From Asterella californica (taxonomy: Eukaryota > Streptophyta > Marchantiopsida > Marchantiales > Aytoniaceae): a stretch of 64,000 nt of DNA. The notes under the pieces are model-generated. The model saw nothing but the letters and a program-made list of their open reading frames with translations, had not been told where the DNA came from and searched no databases. The translations under genes were made by a program, and so were the position numbers. Positions 33,259 through 45,015 of the stretch are shown piece by piece (position 1 is the first letter of the stretch; each line of letters opens with the position of its first letter). The stretch is taken from assembly GCA_036924285.1 (NCBI GenBank), contig JAYKYS010000002.1, forward strand, positions 35,634,501 to 35,698,500. The letters run 5' to 3'.

Positions 33259-35159
33259 GCGCAATATATACCAACTCCAAAAGTATGTACACTGCCGGTT
33301 CTTTCTCCTAAGAGCACGAAACTGATGAACAGACCAGAGCGGTATGTAACCTACTTCAAAGCCCTAAAACAAACCCCTGAATCACAACCCTAACCAAAAA
33401 CCGTCGAAGCGTAGCTCAAAGTAAGAGAAACTTCTCTTTGCTAACAAACAGAGCCACAATAATATCACGCGATCCAAACCTTAGTCCAAACCACATCCAC
33501 GCACTAGCTCTTGGCTAAAGCTAGCTACCACAAGCCGTACACAACCAATTAAGTCCCTAACGAACTCAAAAGGACGAAATCCGTAGCGAAGGAACCGAAA
33601 AAGATTTATATGAGAACTTTCTCTTTTCGCCAAACGATCTTCAAATGTTGATAGGGTCTCCTTCCCTGACTCCTTTGGCTCAAGAAACCTTCAGATCCGA
33701 CTCCCGATAGTTGAGATATCGCCGATTTTCGGTCGCAGGTGACCGAATCTTCAAAAACTCCTCCTTGCGGCTTAAAACCGCACACCACGCACAAACGGAT
33801 CGTCTAAACTGATATCCGTCTTCTCTGGTAGGTAGATCTAACTACCCTGAACCCAACAAGACTCCAAACAAGCCGTTTGGAGTCCCCTTGCAAAACCACT
33901 CGAGAAATTTGATCGCAGATTACAAAAAACTGACGTAAATCGACTCTCTACGGTTCAAACTCGCTTACCACACCCAAACCAACAATCCAATTCACGTACA
34001 GTCTTCTCCTATGAGTAGATGAAGACTCTTTGATCGCGTAGGCACCAAGAACGAAGAGCTTGGCTCACTGATCGCGAAGAACAGCCCAACCTCAGGTCGC
34101 AGGTGAACAAAAATCTGATGTAAGCGCTTCCTTGCGAGCCAATTTCACTCAGAACTTCCAAACCGCCCGATGAAAACTGATATCGTCTTCAATTTCCTGT
34201 AGAACTCGGTGTTTTGATCCCGATGGATCCAAGGACAGCAAGTTTGAACTCCGGAACGGCCCGAACGGTCCAACTCTCCTTCACATATAACTAAAATCCT
34301 CAAATCTGCTTCCTGCGTCTCAATTTTCCCCAGTACACACACCCCGATCCGCCTCTTCACAAACCGTCTTAACCTGTGCGTAGCCTGCACAGTTCTGAAC
34401 CCAATGACACCTTGCGCGCGTGTATTGGATCCCAAATCCTCAAACCATCCATGACAGATCGCAGACGCAAGCTAACCCCTAAGCTGTCCCCTTGTTACAG
34501 TCTCTGTACGTACTAACTTCACCCTGAATAATAAGAAGCAAGCCCCTTGCGTCTTTGATATAACGCCTGAAGCCTCAAATACCCAGTCAGCAAGTAACTA
34601 GGGCCTAGCTTGATTTTGCCTTCTTTCGAATCTCATAACTTCTTCTCTAGATGTCCAAACAAAGTAAACAAGATACCCATGGAAAGCTGACAATGAGCTC
34701 TACCCATCTATGAGATAAAAGTGAAGATCCGAAGTTGTGCCAAAAAACCGTAAGCTGGGGCCTAGCTTATATTTGCCTTCTTTCGAATCGTATAACTTCT
34801 TCTCTAGATGTCCAAACGAGGTAAACAAGATACCCATGGAAAGCTGACAACGAGCTCTACCCATCTATGCGATAAAAGTGAAGATCCGAAGTTGTGTCAA
34901 AAACCCATAAGCTGGGGCCTAGCTTGTTTTCTCCATCTTTCGAGTCTTGTAACTTCTCCACTAAGCGTCCAAACGAAGTAGACAAAGTGCCTATGGAATG
35001 CTGACAAAGAGCTCTATCCACTGATGCGATGAAAGCGAAGATCCGAAATGATGCCAAAAGCCCATAAGCAAGGGCCTAGCTTGTCTTCTCACGAGTGTTT
35101 TTTGGAGCGACCAGCATCGAACTTTGGATTTCATATAAGAGCCGGTCCACGACACGACA
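33259..35159 (-). mobile_element. Element B 3' LTR, end-truncated
   Basis: It matches 41318-43065. The right border CGACA is followed by the polypurine-tract complement at 35160. The left end stops at GCGCAATATATACC, about 110 bp short of the U5 end present in the other LTR. A tandem array of three ~150-157 bp units lies in the U3 part (34611-35072), against two in the 5' LTR. The extra unit explains the 153 bp length difference over the shared region. Confidence 0.85.
34611..35072 (-). repeat. U3 tandem repeat of element B LTR, three units
   Basis: GGGCCTAGCTT recurs at 34611, 34758, 34915 and 35072, so three units of 147-157 bp lie between. Each carries TCTTTCGA, a GTCCAAACGAAGTA-like block, GAAAGCTGACA and GAAGATCCGAA. 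The 5' LTR has the same array with two units (42664, 42821, 42978). Its location in U3 suggests repeated promoter or enhancer modules. Confidence 0.85.
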
Positions 35160-35197
35160 TCCACCCCCTCTAAACCTGTGCATCCTCCGGTATACAC
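35160..35197 (-). promoter_or_regulatory. Polypurine tract and adjacent stem-loop, element B
   Basis: The minus strand reads AGAGGGGGTGGA (35171-35160), the plus-strand primer, directly before the LTR start TGTCG. Upstream of it GTGTAT, an 8 nt loop (ACCGGAGG) and ATGCAC form a hairpin (35197-35178). Relative to C, stem pairs change on both sides so that pairing is kept. Confidence 0.8.
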
Positions 35198-35246
35198 CAG
35201 AGATACCAACCAAGGAGTGGACCGGCATGCATCTCGTCTTATTGTC

Positions 35247-38200
35247 CTACTTCCCATCGTAGCCAACCTCATCTTCAATATCTTCTGGATAATCCTCATC
35301 CTCAAACTGAAACTCCGAGAAGATATCTGCTAGGTCGATCTCCTCATTTCTCTTTTTAAAAATCTTTACGCGTTTACCTGCCAGTGGCATCTTCAAGCTC
35401 GCTCCGTCCAACTCTTGCGGAACGTAAGTTGCGTTGTCATGAACCTTCTTCACCACATACGGACCAAAGCATCGCCTGGAAAACTTCCAGAACGCACTAT
35501 ATTGGTTATCTAGACTGTTGTCATAGACTCACACCCAATCACCTTCCTTGATTTCCCTAGGTCTCAAACGATGTCGTTGATCAAATATGACCTTGTTCTT
35601 CAACCGTGCTTCTCGCAGCCTATCCAAAGCAGCTTGGATATCCTCAGATCTTCTCTCTAGGTGCCTAATTCGAATAGCAAGAAGCTCTTCCCTAGTCAGA
35701 TTGTCTTCCCAAGGTAACATACTCCATGTCAAAATGTGTTCTTCAATCGGCATGATAGGTTTCTGACCTGTGATGAGTTCCAATGGCATGTAACCTGTCA
35801 CCGAGCTGTGCGTCGTTCTATCTGTCCATAACGCAAATGGTAAGAGTTGAGGCCACTCGCGCACCCTTCCATTGCAGGCCTTTACCAAAGCCTTCACAAT
35901 GGGGGGATGACCACGTTCACTCTTGGCATTCCCTTCCGAGTTGTAAGCAGTTGTCAGTGACAACCTCACCCCGCACCTTGCAAAGAATTCTCGAGCCTCA
36001 TGTGCATCTAACTCTCCTCGATCTGCAGTGATCTTTCCCACACATCCATATCGACAAACAACCTCTTCCAAGAGAAATTTACATACCCCTTCAGTTGTCT
36101 TTGTCCGAAGCGTCCTACCCTCGACTTGATTTGAAAGATCTTCTCTAGCAAGTACCAAGTATCTCATCTGTCACAATCCAACCGGCATAATCACCAAGTC
36201 TACCACCCACTTGAAGTGGATTGTCAACGGATAAGTCGAGTGTAATCCGTCACGATGTCGGATGTTCGAATACATCTGACATGTCAAACAAGACTCCACA
36301 AAAGATACAACATCAATGTACATGTTTTTCCACCAATATCGCTCTTTCATCTTTGTAAAAGTGGCCCAAATCCCTCGATGTCCAGCCAAAAGACTCTCAT
36401 GGAACGCCTTGAGCAACTTCTGCTGATCTTCCTTGTTGCAAATCACCCGTAGCGGTACCCCATCTTTCTGCTTCGGTCGCTTCCAAAGAAACCCATCCTG
36501 CAACATGAAGTTGTAGGCCTTCCTTCGAACTTTCCGAAACTTCTCATCCGTCCAACCTGTCTGCTTAACCATCGTACTAAGGTACCTCCCGATATCAAGC
36601 AAATCACCATCATACAATCCTTCAACAAACAACTCATCTTCCCTTCCTGTATGTGCAATGGAATAGAACTTTGCGCCCACGTCGTCAATATCTTCAACCA
36701 TCTCATCCTCCTCATCATACCGAGCTCGAGATAACATATCCGCCATCGGATTATCTTTCCCTGCGATATGTCTAAACTCCGGGTTCAACGACTTGATATA
36801 TGCGATCTATCGTAACATCGCAATATCAGGAGTTGAACAATTCATGATCATCCCTAACAACGGCAAGCAATCAGTTTCAACCACCACTACTGCTCCAATC
36901 AAATACTCTTTCTCAGTTTTCATAGATGAAACAATACCCCACAGTTCTCTCTTCACTTGCAGGTAAGCACGTTGTCGAGGACTTAACACCTTTGCTCCGA
37001 ACCTAATCGCAAACCTGTCTCCATCCTCATCATCCTGTCCGATTGCCCATCCAATTGCAACTGGACTCATATCCACTGTAAGAACCACCGGCCTAGCACC
37101 TCTGTAATCAATCCTTCCCAGAACTGGAGGAGATGATAGTAAAGACTTCAGCTTCCTTACCGCATCAGTATGCTCTTCCTCCTATCTGAACTTATGACCC
37201 TTACGCAACAATCCATACAACGGATCCGCCACATGCGCACAATGAGGAATCCAAATGTGGTAGTATACACAAGCACCCAAAAATCTTCTTACTTCTGTCA
37301 GCGAGTTGCAAATCTCCTTCATCCTTCCAATCGCATCCACCTTGTTCGGATCTGACTTCCGACCAAACGATCCACACAAATGACCAACGATCAAAACCTC
37401 TCTAACCCCAAATGTAGACTTCGCACCTGACAACGTAAGACGAACTTCCTCAAGTCGAGATAAGATCTTCTCACAGTCTGCGATGTGATCAATGACGTAT
37501 CAACGACACCCCCTCTGATCTAATGCTCCGTTCTTCTCATCCTCCACACATCCTTTGATGGGGATGTCATCCAAGAACGGCATCGTCTTTTCAGGGATGA
37601 AGTCCCTTAGAACTCGATTCATCCCGTTCATCATATGTGCTACCGAGTTGGTGGCTCCATGTGATAAGGTACACATCTTAACCAACCCCAAAGGTGTCCT
37701 CATTGTCGTGAAGCTTTTGCTCTCCTCCGCTAGTTGAAATTGACCGTACCTTGAGTAAAGATCTCCCATTGAGTAAATTGCTCTTCCTGCAAACGCTTCA
37801 GCAAACTCATCCACAATCGGTCCCACCTCAGCATTTCTGATTGTTACTGCGTTCACCGGCTGCATGTCTTGGATGAACCGCAGTGACCCATTCTTCTTAG
37901 GCACTGTAAATCATCTGCTCGAATACGGTGCAAACGACGGCTCCAAGATCTCATCCGCATCTTCTCCTTCAGCAACTCCACTAGTTTGGGCAAGTGAGCC
38001 CACGGTACTAGAATTAGTCTCAGGTTCCATGGCACATGCGGTACCGTGAAGATAACCATCGGAGTAACAACGTACGGGTCTACACACCCAATCTCATGTG
38101 GCTCAAAAGCAAATGCTTTCCCATGTCGTGAAAGCATCTCTTTGAAGCAAATCCTCTCTTCTGGTAGAAGAGATCCATCAGATCCAATCTTCAGCTCTTC

Positions 38201-38725
38201 AAGGGTCTTCTCCGTGAACTTGTGTCATATCATTGCAGGATCTCGTAAACTCTTCTCCTTTGAAGCTCGATCCATCTGTTGGTTAGTGTCTTCCGGCAAA
38301 GGACCAGCAACTGACTTTACCTTCCTATCCACTGTCTTGTACCTTGTCTCCACTCGAACCTCCGGTGCACGGAATGATTCGATCACAGAATAGACCTCCC
38401 TTGAATGAATCTGCACGACCTTATCCATATCCTCCCATCCAATAGACATAATCTCTCGCAAAGGATCTTCCAACCCATCCTCTTCATAAACACCAGAAAT
38501 CCATTCATCTCCTTCTAGCTCACCCAACTCTTTCAACATCAACTCAACATCACGCAAATGTTTTTGTTCTTTTCTTCTCAGCTCTTCTACCTTCTTGTAG
38601 ATAGCAATCCCACACTCTGAAAAACCAACAAATCCTGTACAAAAGACACTATCTCCATCAAGCGAGAGTACCTTCTCCTGCGCACCACCACAATCCCGCT
38701 CTATAGTGATACTCAACGAAAATCC
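35247..38725 (-). pseudogene. Element B pol (RT-RNaseH-integrase), nonsense-riddled
   Basis: The frame opens in -1 relative to gag-protease at GGATTTT (38725). RT carries MLSRHGKAFAFEPHEIGCVD, LSHGATNSVAHMMNGMNRVL and the catalytic FLDDIPIKG (about 37550). RNase H has DMSPVAIGWAIG and ETDCLPLLGMI (about 36870), then HIAGKDNPMADMLSRARY. Integrase has FHESLLAGHRG...CLTCQ, WVVDLVIMPVG, ITADRGELD and SERGHPPI. The tail is acidic (EDEDYPEDIEDE) and ends at 35247. Damage: TGA at 38225 and near 36173, TAG for Trp near 36805, TGA at 37500, a 1 bp deletion near 38045, and a Trp-to-TGA near 37910. Otherwise it aligns end to end with C. Confidence 0.9.
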
Positions 38726-41130
38726 TTGAACTTTTCACTCGCCCTTGGAAGCGGTCTCTCTCTCAACCGATCTCGATTGCGCTCGTGATTGGACGGTACA
38801 GTCAAGAACTATACCGCTCTCTTCTCATCTTGACTTCGGATCCTAGCATAAGCAAATCCATCGTCTAGCACCTTTGTCTCCATCCGAGTTGCTATGATGA
38901 AAGGTTGGTCCCGAATGAGCGGGTATGATGTTGCTTCCTGAACAAAAAAGTTCTGCTCAATAGCAACATCACCTATGCGCGCTCTGATGTCTGGACACGC
39001 TCCATACAAGTCTTCTCTTGTGTTGTTGGCTGCTCTTATGACCCATCCATGTTCTGTGTCGATTGGCCACTTCTTCTTCTTGTACAGCTCCTTCGACATG
39101 ATGTTGATTTCTGATCCATGATCGATCAGAGCAACCACCGGTTCATCCAAGTCTCCGATCCTCACCAACGTTTCCGTCGTAGCTCGAGCCCAATGACTGC
39201 GGCTGTAATGACTTGAGCTCTACTTCCCATCCTCCTCTTCATCCTCAAAATGCACCCTGCGCCTTTGATCTCTTTCTTCCTCTGGAGAATAGACACTGCA
39301 CTTTGCAAGCTCTCTCTCCTCATCCACAGACATCCTAGTATCCAAAGCATGCGATAAACCAGTCTCACCCGTAATCTGTCGCTTTCGTTTGATGACATCG
39401 ATGATGACATCATGAAACTCGCGCTTAGCGATATCCAACACTTCTCTCAAGATAAACTCCACCTTCGCATTCAGAATGCGATCTTCTAAGACTCCCTTCA
39501 AGTCTGTCGAAGTCTCGATATCCGACTGTAGCTTGTATGTAGCCGGCTTACCCTTCTCCTTCTGAGAATCCTTCACTCTTTCCTTCGATGGAGAAGGAGC
39601 ATCATCCATCGGTAGGTCTTGAGCTCCTGCATCCCGAAGCTCTTGACGAACCTTCTCCCCTCGAGTCTGTCTCTTGGAAGAAGTTCCTTCCCCTGCATCC
39701 TATGAATCTCGCCTTCTCTTCTCTTCCAACAACGCTTCGTGTTGGTTCTTGACGATGTACGCATGCACCGATAGAGCTTCTATCGGATCCTCCCATCCAG
39801 TATCCCTTCTGATCGTAGCAGCTGTCCTCATCAATGTTTCACGTGCCATCTTCCCTTTCTGTTTCTTGGAGATGGCAGATGACCACAATCCACTTGGCTC
39901 AACCTCCTTGTTGAAACTCCTCTCAGCTTGATCCTCAACCCTTGTGCCATAAGTTCCAGCTTCCACGATTGCAATTGCTTGCGCTGATAGATGATCCTCA
40001 ACCAACTTCTTCATCCCTCCTCTACCAAAGTTGGTCTGAAGAAGTGCACCAGTATCCCTCAACGCTATCTTCCCATCTTTCCAGAAGATCACCCCTTGCT
40101 GTAAGGTATCACTGAACTCCTTGCAATCTCTACGCGAATGATCGGTACCATCGCACCAGATACACCGCTGGATCCAGCCTTGCTTCTCAACAGGTTTCGC
40201 TCCGCTTATAGATCCTTGTTCCTTCAATCTGGTGAGCTTGATCTGCAGGTCTCGCATTCCATGCATGATCTCCTCAAGACTTGAGTCCTTCTTCAGAGAT
40301 ACTATCGGTGTCTGAACAACTAGAACAGCAGGAGCAACTGGCACTACCTGTCTAGCAACAGGAACAACTGGTCGAACTACAGGAACATGTGTTACAGCAG
40401 TTGGTGCTGGAGTCAGTCTCCTAACAGAAACCTTCTCTCGCCTCCGCTCCCTCTTGGTGAACAGACCAACAGCTTCTTCAACCTTCTTCCAGCTACTGGT
40501 CAATCCATCGTCCTCCTCTCGGTCTTCCAGAAGTACCTCTAGCTTCTCCTGCACCTTCTCATCTACAGCCCGAAGAAATAGCTCTGTCTTGTTGGACTGC
40601 AACGTCAACTTCTCCATCCTGATCAGCCGTGAAAACTGCTTCTCAAATTCCTTGAGCAACTCTGTAGCTTGTAAACCCTTCCTCGGTTGCTCAACCCATT
40701 CGAAGAATGACTTCTTGGTGACTCGATCAGAGTCCTCCAAGAAGTACTCATCCATCAAAGCACGAGCAAACGTCTCCCAGTCCTTATTAAAATGCTTTGT
40801 TAGCATTTTAACATGATCTCTAATCTTTGGAGCTGCTGCTAACTCAAACGTCTCAATCATCTCATCTTCTGAGACCCGGTTCAGCTCCATCTCCTTCACA
40901 TAATGCCTCAGATATCTTGAGACATCTCTCTCATCAAACTGGTCAATCTTGCTGACCACCGCTTGTAGCGCCTTTGTTGCCAAAGCTTCCTTCCGCTCAT
41001 CAGACTGTTGCTACCGTAAGAACATAGTGAAAGCTTGGAACATTGATGCAGTCGCCGGATCCAACTGCACCTTCGGCAACCCACCTGAACCACTAGCTCC
41101 ATCTCCATCACCTTTCTCATCCTCACTCAT
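38713..41130 (-). pseudogene. Element B gag-protease, one frame with four TAG stops
   Basis: ATG at 41130 gives MSEDEKGDGD..., matching the layout of C gag. Gag core: QAVVSKIDQFDERDVSRYLR onward. The zinc knuckle CIWCDGTDHSRRDC (about 40150) is a perfect CX2CX4HX4C nucleocapsid motif. The retropepsin is ALIDHGSEINIMS (about 39130). The frame stays in register from 41130 to the final TGA at 38715-38713, broken only by TAG at 41011, 39700, 39220 and 38809. In each case the context or the C homologue points to an original CAG (Gln). Gag packages RNA; the protease matures the polyprotein. Confidence 0.9.
38719..38725 (-). promoter_or_regulatory. Slippery heptamer of element B
   Basis: The minus strand reads G GAT TTT in the gag-protease frame, aligned to G GGT TTT of C and A. 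From memory, GGAUUUU is a -1 shift site used by some plant RNA viruses. The 0 frame stops at 38713. The downstream hairpin is not clear, as expected in a decayed copy. Confidence 0.55.
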
Positions 41131-41183
41131 GATTGCCAATCTCTTCTTCAAAGTTCACACAGAAGAAATCTCCACCCCAGACT

Positions 41184-41201
41184 TTCACGTCGAGTTCACC
41201 A
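41184..41201 (-). promoter_or_regulatory. Primer binding site, element B
   Basis: The minus strand reads TGGTGAACTCGACGTGAA, 8 nt after the 5' LTR. It is identical over 18 nt to element C. Its complement ends in CCA and looks like a tRNA 3' end, most like tRNA-Trp from memory. The assignment is tentative. Confidence 0.75.
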
Positions 41202-41209
41202 CCGTATCG

Positions 41210-43065
41210 TGTCGGATATTGCGTGAAGGATGTCCAAGAAGACGCGAGGTTCCTGGCTGTGGAGATGCTGTGCGTCGAACAGAGACAAGACAGAGAAGAA
41301 CAACCACGAAAACGAACGCGCAATATATACCAACTCCAAAAGTATGTACACTGCCGGTTCTTTCTCCTAAGAGCACGAAACTGATGAACAGACCAGAGCG
41401 GTCTGTAACCAACTTCAAAGTCCTAAAACAAACCCCTGAATCACAACCCTAACCCAAAACCGTCGAAGAGTAGCTCAAAGCAAGAGAAACTTCTCTTTGC
41501 TAACAAACAGAGCCACAATAATATCACGCGAACCAAACCCAAGTCCAAACCACATCCACGCACTAGCTCTTGGCTAAAGCTAACTACCACAAGCCATACA
41601 CAACCAATTAAGTCCCTAACGAACTCAAAAGGACGAAACCCGTAGCGAAGGAACCGAAAAAGACTTATATGAGAACTTTCTCCTTTCGTCAAATGATCTT
41701 CAAATGTTGATAGGGTCTCCTTCCTTGATTCCTTTGGCTCAAGAATCCTTCAGATCCGACTCCCGATAGTTGAGATATCACCGATTTTCGATCGCAGGTG
41801 ACCGAACCTTCAAAAACTCCTCCCTGTGGCTTAAAACCGCACACCCCGCACAAACTGATCGTCTAAACTGATATCCGTCTTCTCTGGTAGGTAGATCTAG
41901 CTACCCTGAACCCAACAAGACTCCAAACAAGCCGTTTGGAGTTCCCTTTGCAAAACTACTCGAGAAATTTGGTCGCAGATTACAAAAAACTGACGTAAAT
42001 CGATTCCCTGTGGTTCAAACTCGCTCACCACACCCAAACCAACAATCCAATTCACATACAGTCTTCTCCTATGAGTAGATGAAGACTCCCTGATCGCGTA
42101 GGCACCAAGAACGTAGAGCTTGGCTCACCGATCGCGAAGAACAGCCCAACCTCAGGTCGTAGGTGAACAAAAATCTGATGTAAGCGCTTCCCTGCGAGCC
42201 AATTTCACTCAGAACTTCCAAACCGCCTGATGAAAACTGGTATCGTCTTCAATTTCCTGTAGAACTCGGTGTTTTGATCCCGATGGATCCAAGGACAGCA
42301 AGTTTGGACTCCGGAACGGTCCGAACGGTCCAATTCTCCTTCACATATAACTAAAATCTCCAGATCTGCTTCCTGCGTCTCAATTTTCCCCAGTACACAC
42401 ACCGTGATCCGTCTCTTCACAAACCGTCTTAATATGTGCGTAGCCTGCACAGTTCTGAACCCAATGACACCTTGCGCACGTGTATTGGACTTCCCAAATC
42501 CTCAAACCATCCACCGACAGATCGCAGGCGCAAGCTAGCCCATAAGCTGCCCCTTTGTTATAGTCTCTGTACGTACTAACTTCACCCTGAATAATAAGAA
42601 GCAGGCCCCTTGCGTCTTTGATATAACGTCTGAAGCCTCAAATACCCAGTCAGCAAGTAACTAAGGCCTAGCTTGATTTTGCCTTCTTTCGAATCGCATA
42701 ACTTCTTCTCTAGATGTCCAAACGAAATAAACAAGATACCCATGGAAAGCTGACAACGAGCTCTACCCATCTATGCGATAAAAGTGAAGATCCGAAGTTG
42801 TGCCAAAAACTCGTAAGCTGGGGCCTAGCTTGTTTTCTCCATCTTTCGAGTCTTGTAACTTCTCCACTAAGCGTCCAAACGAAGTAGACAAAGTGCCTAT
42901 GGAATGCTGACAAAGAGCTCTATCCACTGATGCGATGAAAGCGAAGATCCGAAATGATGCCAAAAGCCCATAAGCAAAGGCCTAGCTTGTCTTCTCACGA
43001 GTGTTTTTTGGAGCGACAAGCATCGAACTTTGGATTTCATATAGGAGTCGGTCCACGACACGACA
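41210..43065 (-). mobile_element. Element B 5' LTR (1856 bp)
   Basis: The borders are TGTCGGATAT on the left and ACACGACA on the right on this strand, giving TGTCG...CGACA inverted ends. The primer site lies 8 bp inside the left edge. It shares 41318-43065 with the 3' LTR and 41210-42400 with the inverted fragment F. Confidence 0.85.
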
Positions 43066-44281
43066 ACGGTTCGTGACGAGACGGATCGAGGAGTGTGTTC
43101 TGGGAGAAATTGAGACACAAGAGAGAGATTTGGATGACTTCAGTGATATGTGAAAGAGAGTTGGACCGTTCGTGTCGTTCCGGAGTCCAAACTTGCTGTC
43201 CTTGGATCCATCAAGATCAGAACGCCGAGTTCTCCAAGAAATTGAAGATGATATGAAGTTTCATCGGGCGGTTGGGAGTTCTGGGTGAAATTGGCTCGCA
43301 GGGAAGCGCTTACGTCAGTTTTTTGTTCGCATGCGATCTGAAATTGGGTTGTTCTTCGCGATCGGTGAGCCAAGCTCTTCGTTATTGGTGCCTATGCGAT
43401 CAAGGAGTCTTCACCTACGCCTAGGAGAAGACCGCATGTGGATTGGATTGCTGGTTTGGGTGTTGTGAGCAAGTTTGAGCCGCAGGGAGTCGATTTACGT
43501 TAGTTTTTTTGTGTCATGCGATCAAATTTCTTGTGTGGTTTTGCGAAAGAAACTCGAAACAATTTGTTTGGAGTCTATTGGATTCAAGGTAGTTAGATCT
43601 ACCTATCAGAGAAGACGGATATCAGATCAGACGATCCGTTTGGACGGTGTGTGCGGTTTTAAGCCGCAGGGAGGAGATTTTGAATGTTCGGTCATCTGCG
43701 ACTGAAAACCGACTATATCTCGACTGTCGTGAGTTGGATCTAAAGGTTTCTTGGGCCGACGGAGTCAGGGAAGAAGATCCTATCAACATCTGAAGACTGT
43801 TTGACGAAAAGAGAAAATTCTCAGATAGGTCTTTTTCAGTTCCTTCGCTACGGTTTTTACTCTTTTTGAGTTCGTTAGAGATCTAGTTGGTTATGTACGG
43901 CTTGTGGTAGCTAGCTTTAGCTAAGAGCTTGTACATGGACGTTGTTTTGACTTGGGTTTGAATCGTGTGGTACAAGTGCAGCTCTGTTTGTTAGCAAAGA
44001 GATGTTTCTCTTGCTTTGAGCTACGCTTCAATAGTTTTGGGTCTGGGTTAAGATTCAGAGACTTGTTTTAGGGGGTTTTGAAGCAGATTACAGACCGTTG
44101 TGGTCTGTTGCTCAGTTTTGAGTTCTTAGGATGAAAGAACCGGCATTGTACATATTTTGGGAGTTGATATATATTGCGATGTTCGTTTTCGTGCTTGTTT
44201 CTCTCTTTCTTGTCTCTGTTCAACACACTACATCTCTACACCCAAGCATTTTCCTGGACATTCTTCACGCAAAATCTAACA
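43066..44281 (+). mobile_element. LTR fragment F, inverted relative of the element B LTR
   Basis: From the first base after element B the sequence matches the B LTR read on the opposite strand (GGAGAGTTGGACCGTTCG-type block, GTCCTTGGATCC, the GAAGACGGATATCAG block, AACCGGCATTGTACATA) and ends at ATCTAACA (44281), which corresponds to the B LTR end ATCCGACA. The first part is missing where B inserted. Divergence from B is clearly higher than between the two B LTRs. No primer site follows, so this is a 3' or solo LTR. Confidence 0.8.
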
Positions 44282-44604
44282 CGACAACGCGTCTTGTCGC
44301 AATGGATCCACTGCTGGCATCAAACAAACACTTTTTATTGATGATCGAGAAAGAAGCCGAGGTAGAGATCGTGGAAGAAATAATCGAGGTGGAGGTAATT
44401 TCGATGATAGGAATCACAACAACCACAACAACAAGCTCAACGCAACAACCAACCTCAAGGTGGAGAGGACCGTTTTGTCATTACTGTAAGAAGAAATGTC
44501 ACCTTACCAAGACATGTTTCAAGAAGCAAGTTGACGTCCGAAGTGAAAAACTCTCACAATAGAACTTTGCTGCTATGGAGCATATGACAAATCAAAGTCT
44601 TCCT
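44282..44604 (+). pseudogene. Ty1/copia gag C-terminal fragment
   Basis: It shows an Arg/Gly/Asn-rich stretch (RGRDRGRNNRGGGNFDDRNH) and, after a frame change, a zinc knuckle CHYCKKKCHLTKTC (CX2CX4HX4C), then CFKKQ and NFAAMEHM. This is the typical order at the end of copia gag, before protease. It is cut on the left by LTR F and on the right by the short LTR at 44605. Confidence 0.7.
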
Positions 44605-44825
44605 TGTTGATATAGTCCGTAGTAGATCGACGGCTAGTATAAGCCGGAGTGGTTAAGGTAGTAATAGTTAGTTAAAGGGCTAACCCACCATTAAGGTTTC
44701 TCTTGTACTCACCTCCACTATATATACATTGAGAGACAAGCCTTTCTTATCTCATTTCAATTTTTACTTCCTTGTCTACTCGCTCTCTCTTCTTGGAATG
44801 TCCTCTAAGTACTGATCTTTCTACA
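44605..44825 (+). mobile_element. Short LTR (221 bp), same family as element A
   Basis: Borders TGTTGATATAG and CTTTCTACA. It is a homologue of 8437-8659, with the TATA box CTATATATACAT at about 44718. It interrupts the copia gag fragment. Confidence 0.8.
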
Positions 44826-45015
44826 TGGTAGCAGCGTGTGTCCTTTGTTGATGAGCAAGATGGAGTTATGCATGGAGAAGTACAAGAGAGAGCAGCTGGA
44901 GTTGTGTATGATGTCGAGCACTATCTTGCTGATGCGTTCGAGTGAGACGACATCATTTCTTTCGTCACCAGAAACTTTGAACGTGATTTCCAAAGCCTAG
45001 ATGATTTTTTCTCGC
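44826..45015 (+). pseudogene. Primer site remnant and leader ORF of the short-LTR element
   Basis: TGGTAGCAGCG is the primer site with about 12 bp deleted compared with 8660. The leader ORF starts at 44852 (MSKMEL...). It has lost one base soon after the start and gained a TGA, but otherwise it encodes VHGEVQERA and NFERDF like the copy at 8700. Similarity ends near 45015. Confidence 0.65.

Larger units (their letters stand above)
33259..43065 (-). mobile_element. Ty3/gypsy element B, full layout, decayed
   Basis: In transcription sense (high to low coordinates): 5' LTR 43065-41210, primer site 41201-41184, gag-protease, pol, polypurine tract, 3' LTR 35159-33259 (its last ~110 bp are missing). 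Gene order PR-RT-RH-IN identifies Ty3/gypsy. The two LTRs are clearly homologous with scattered substitutions. On one side it abuts a fragment of a related LTR (F), suggesting that it jumped into an older relative. Confidence 0.9.

Noticed and set aside
32702..33292. 196-codon minus-strand open frame as a gene
   Set aside because: It runs antisense across a short LTR, its primer site and leader; no domain recognised.
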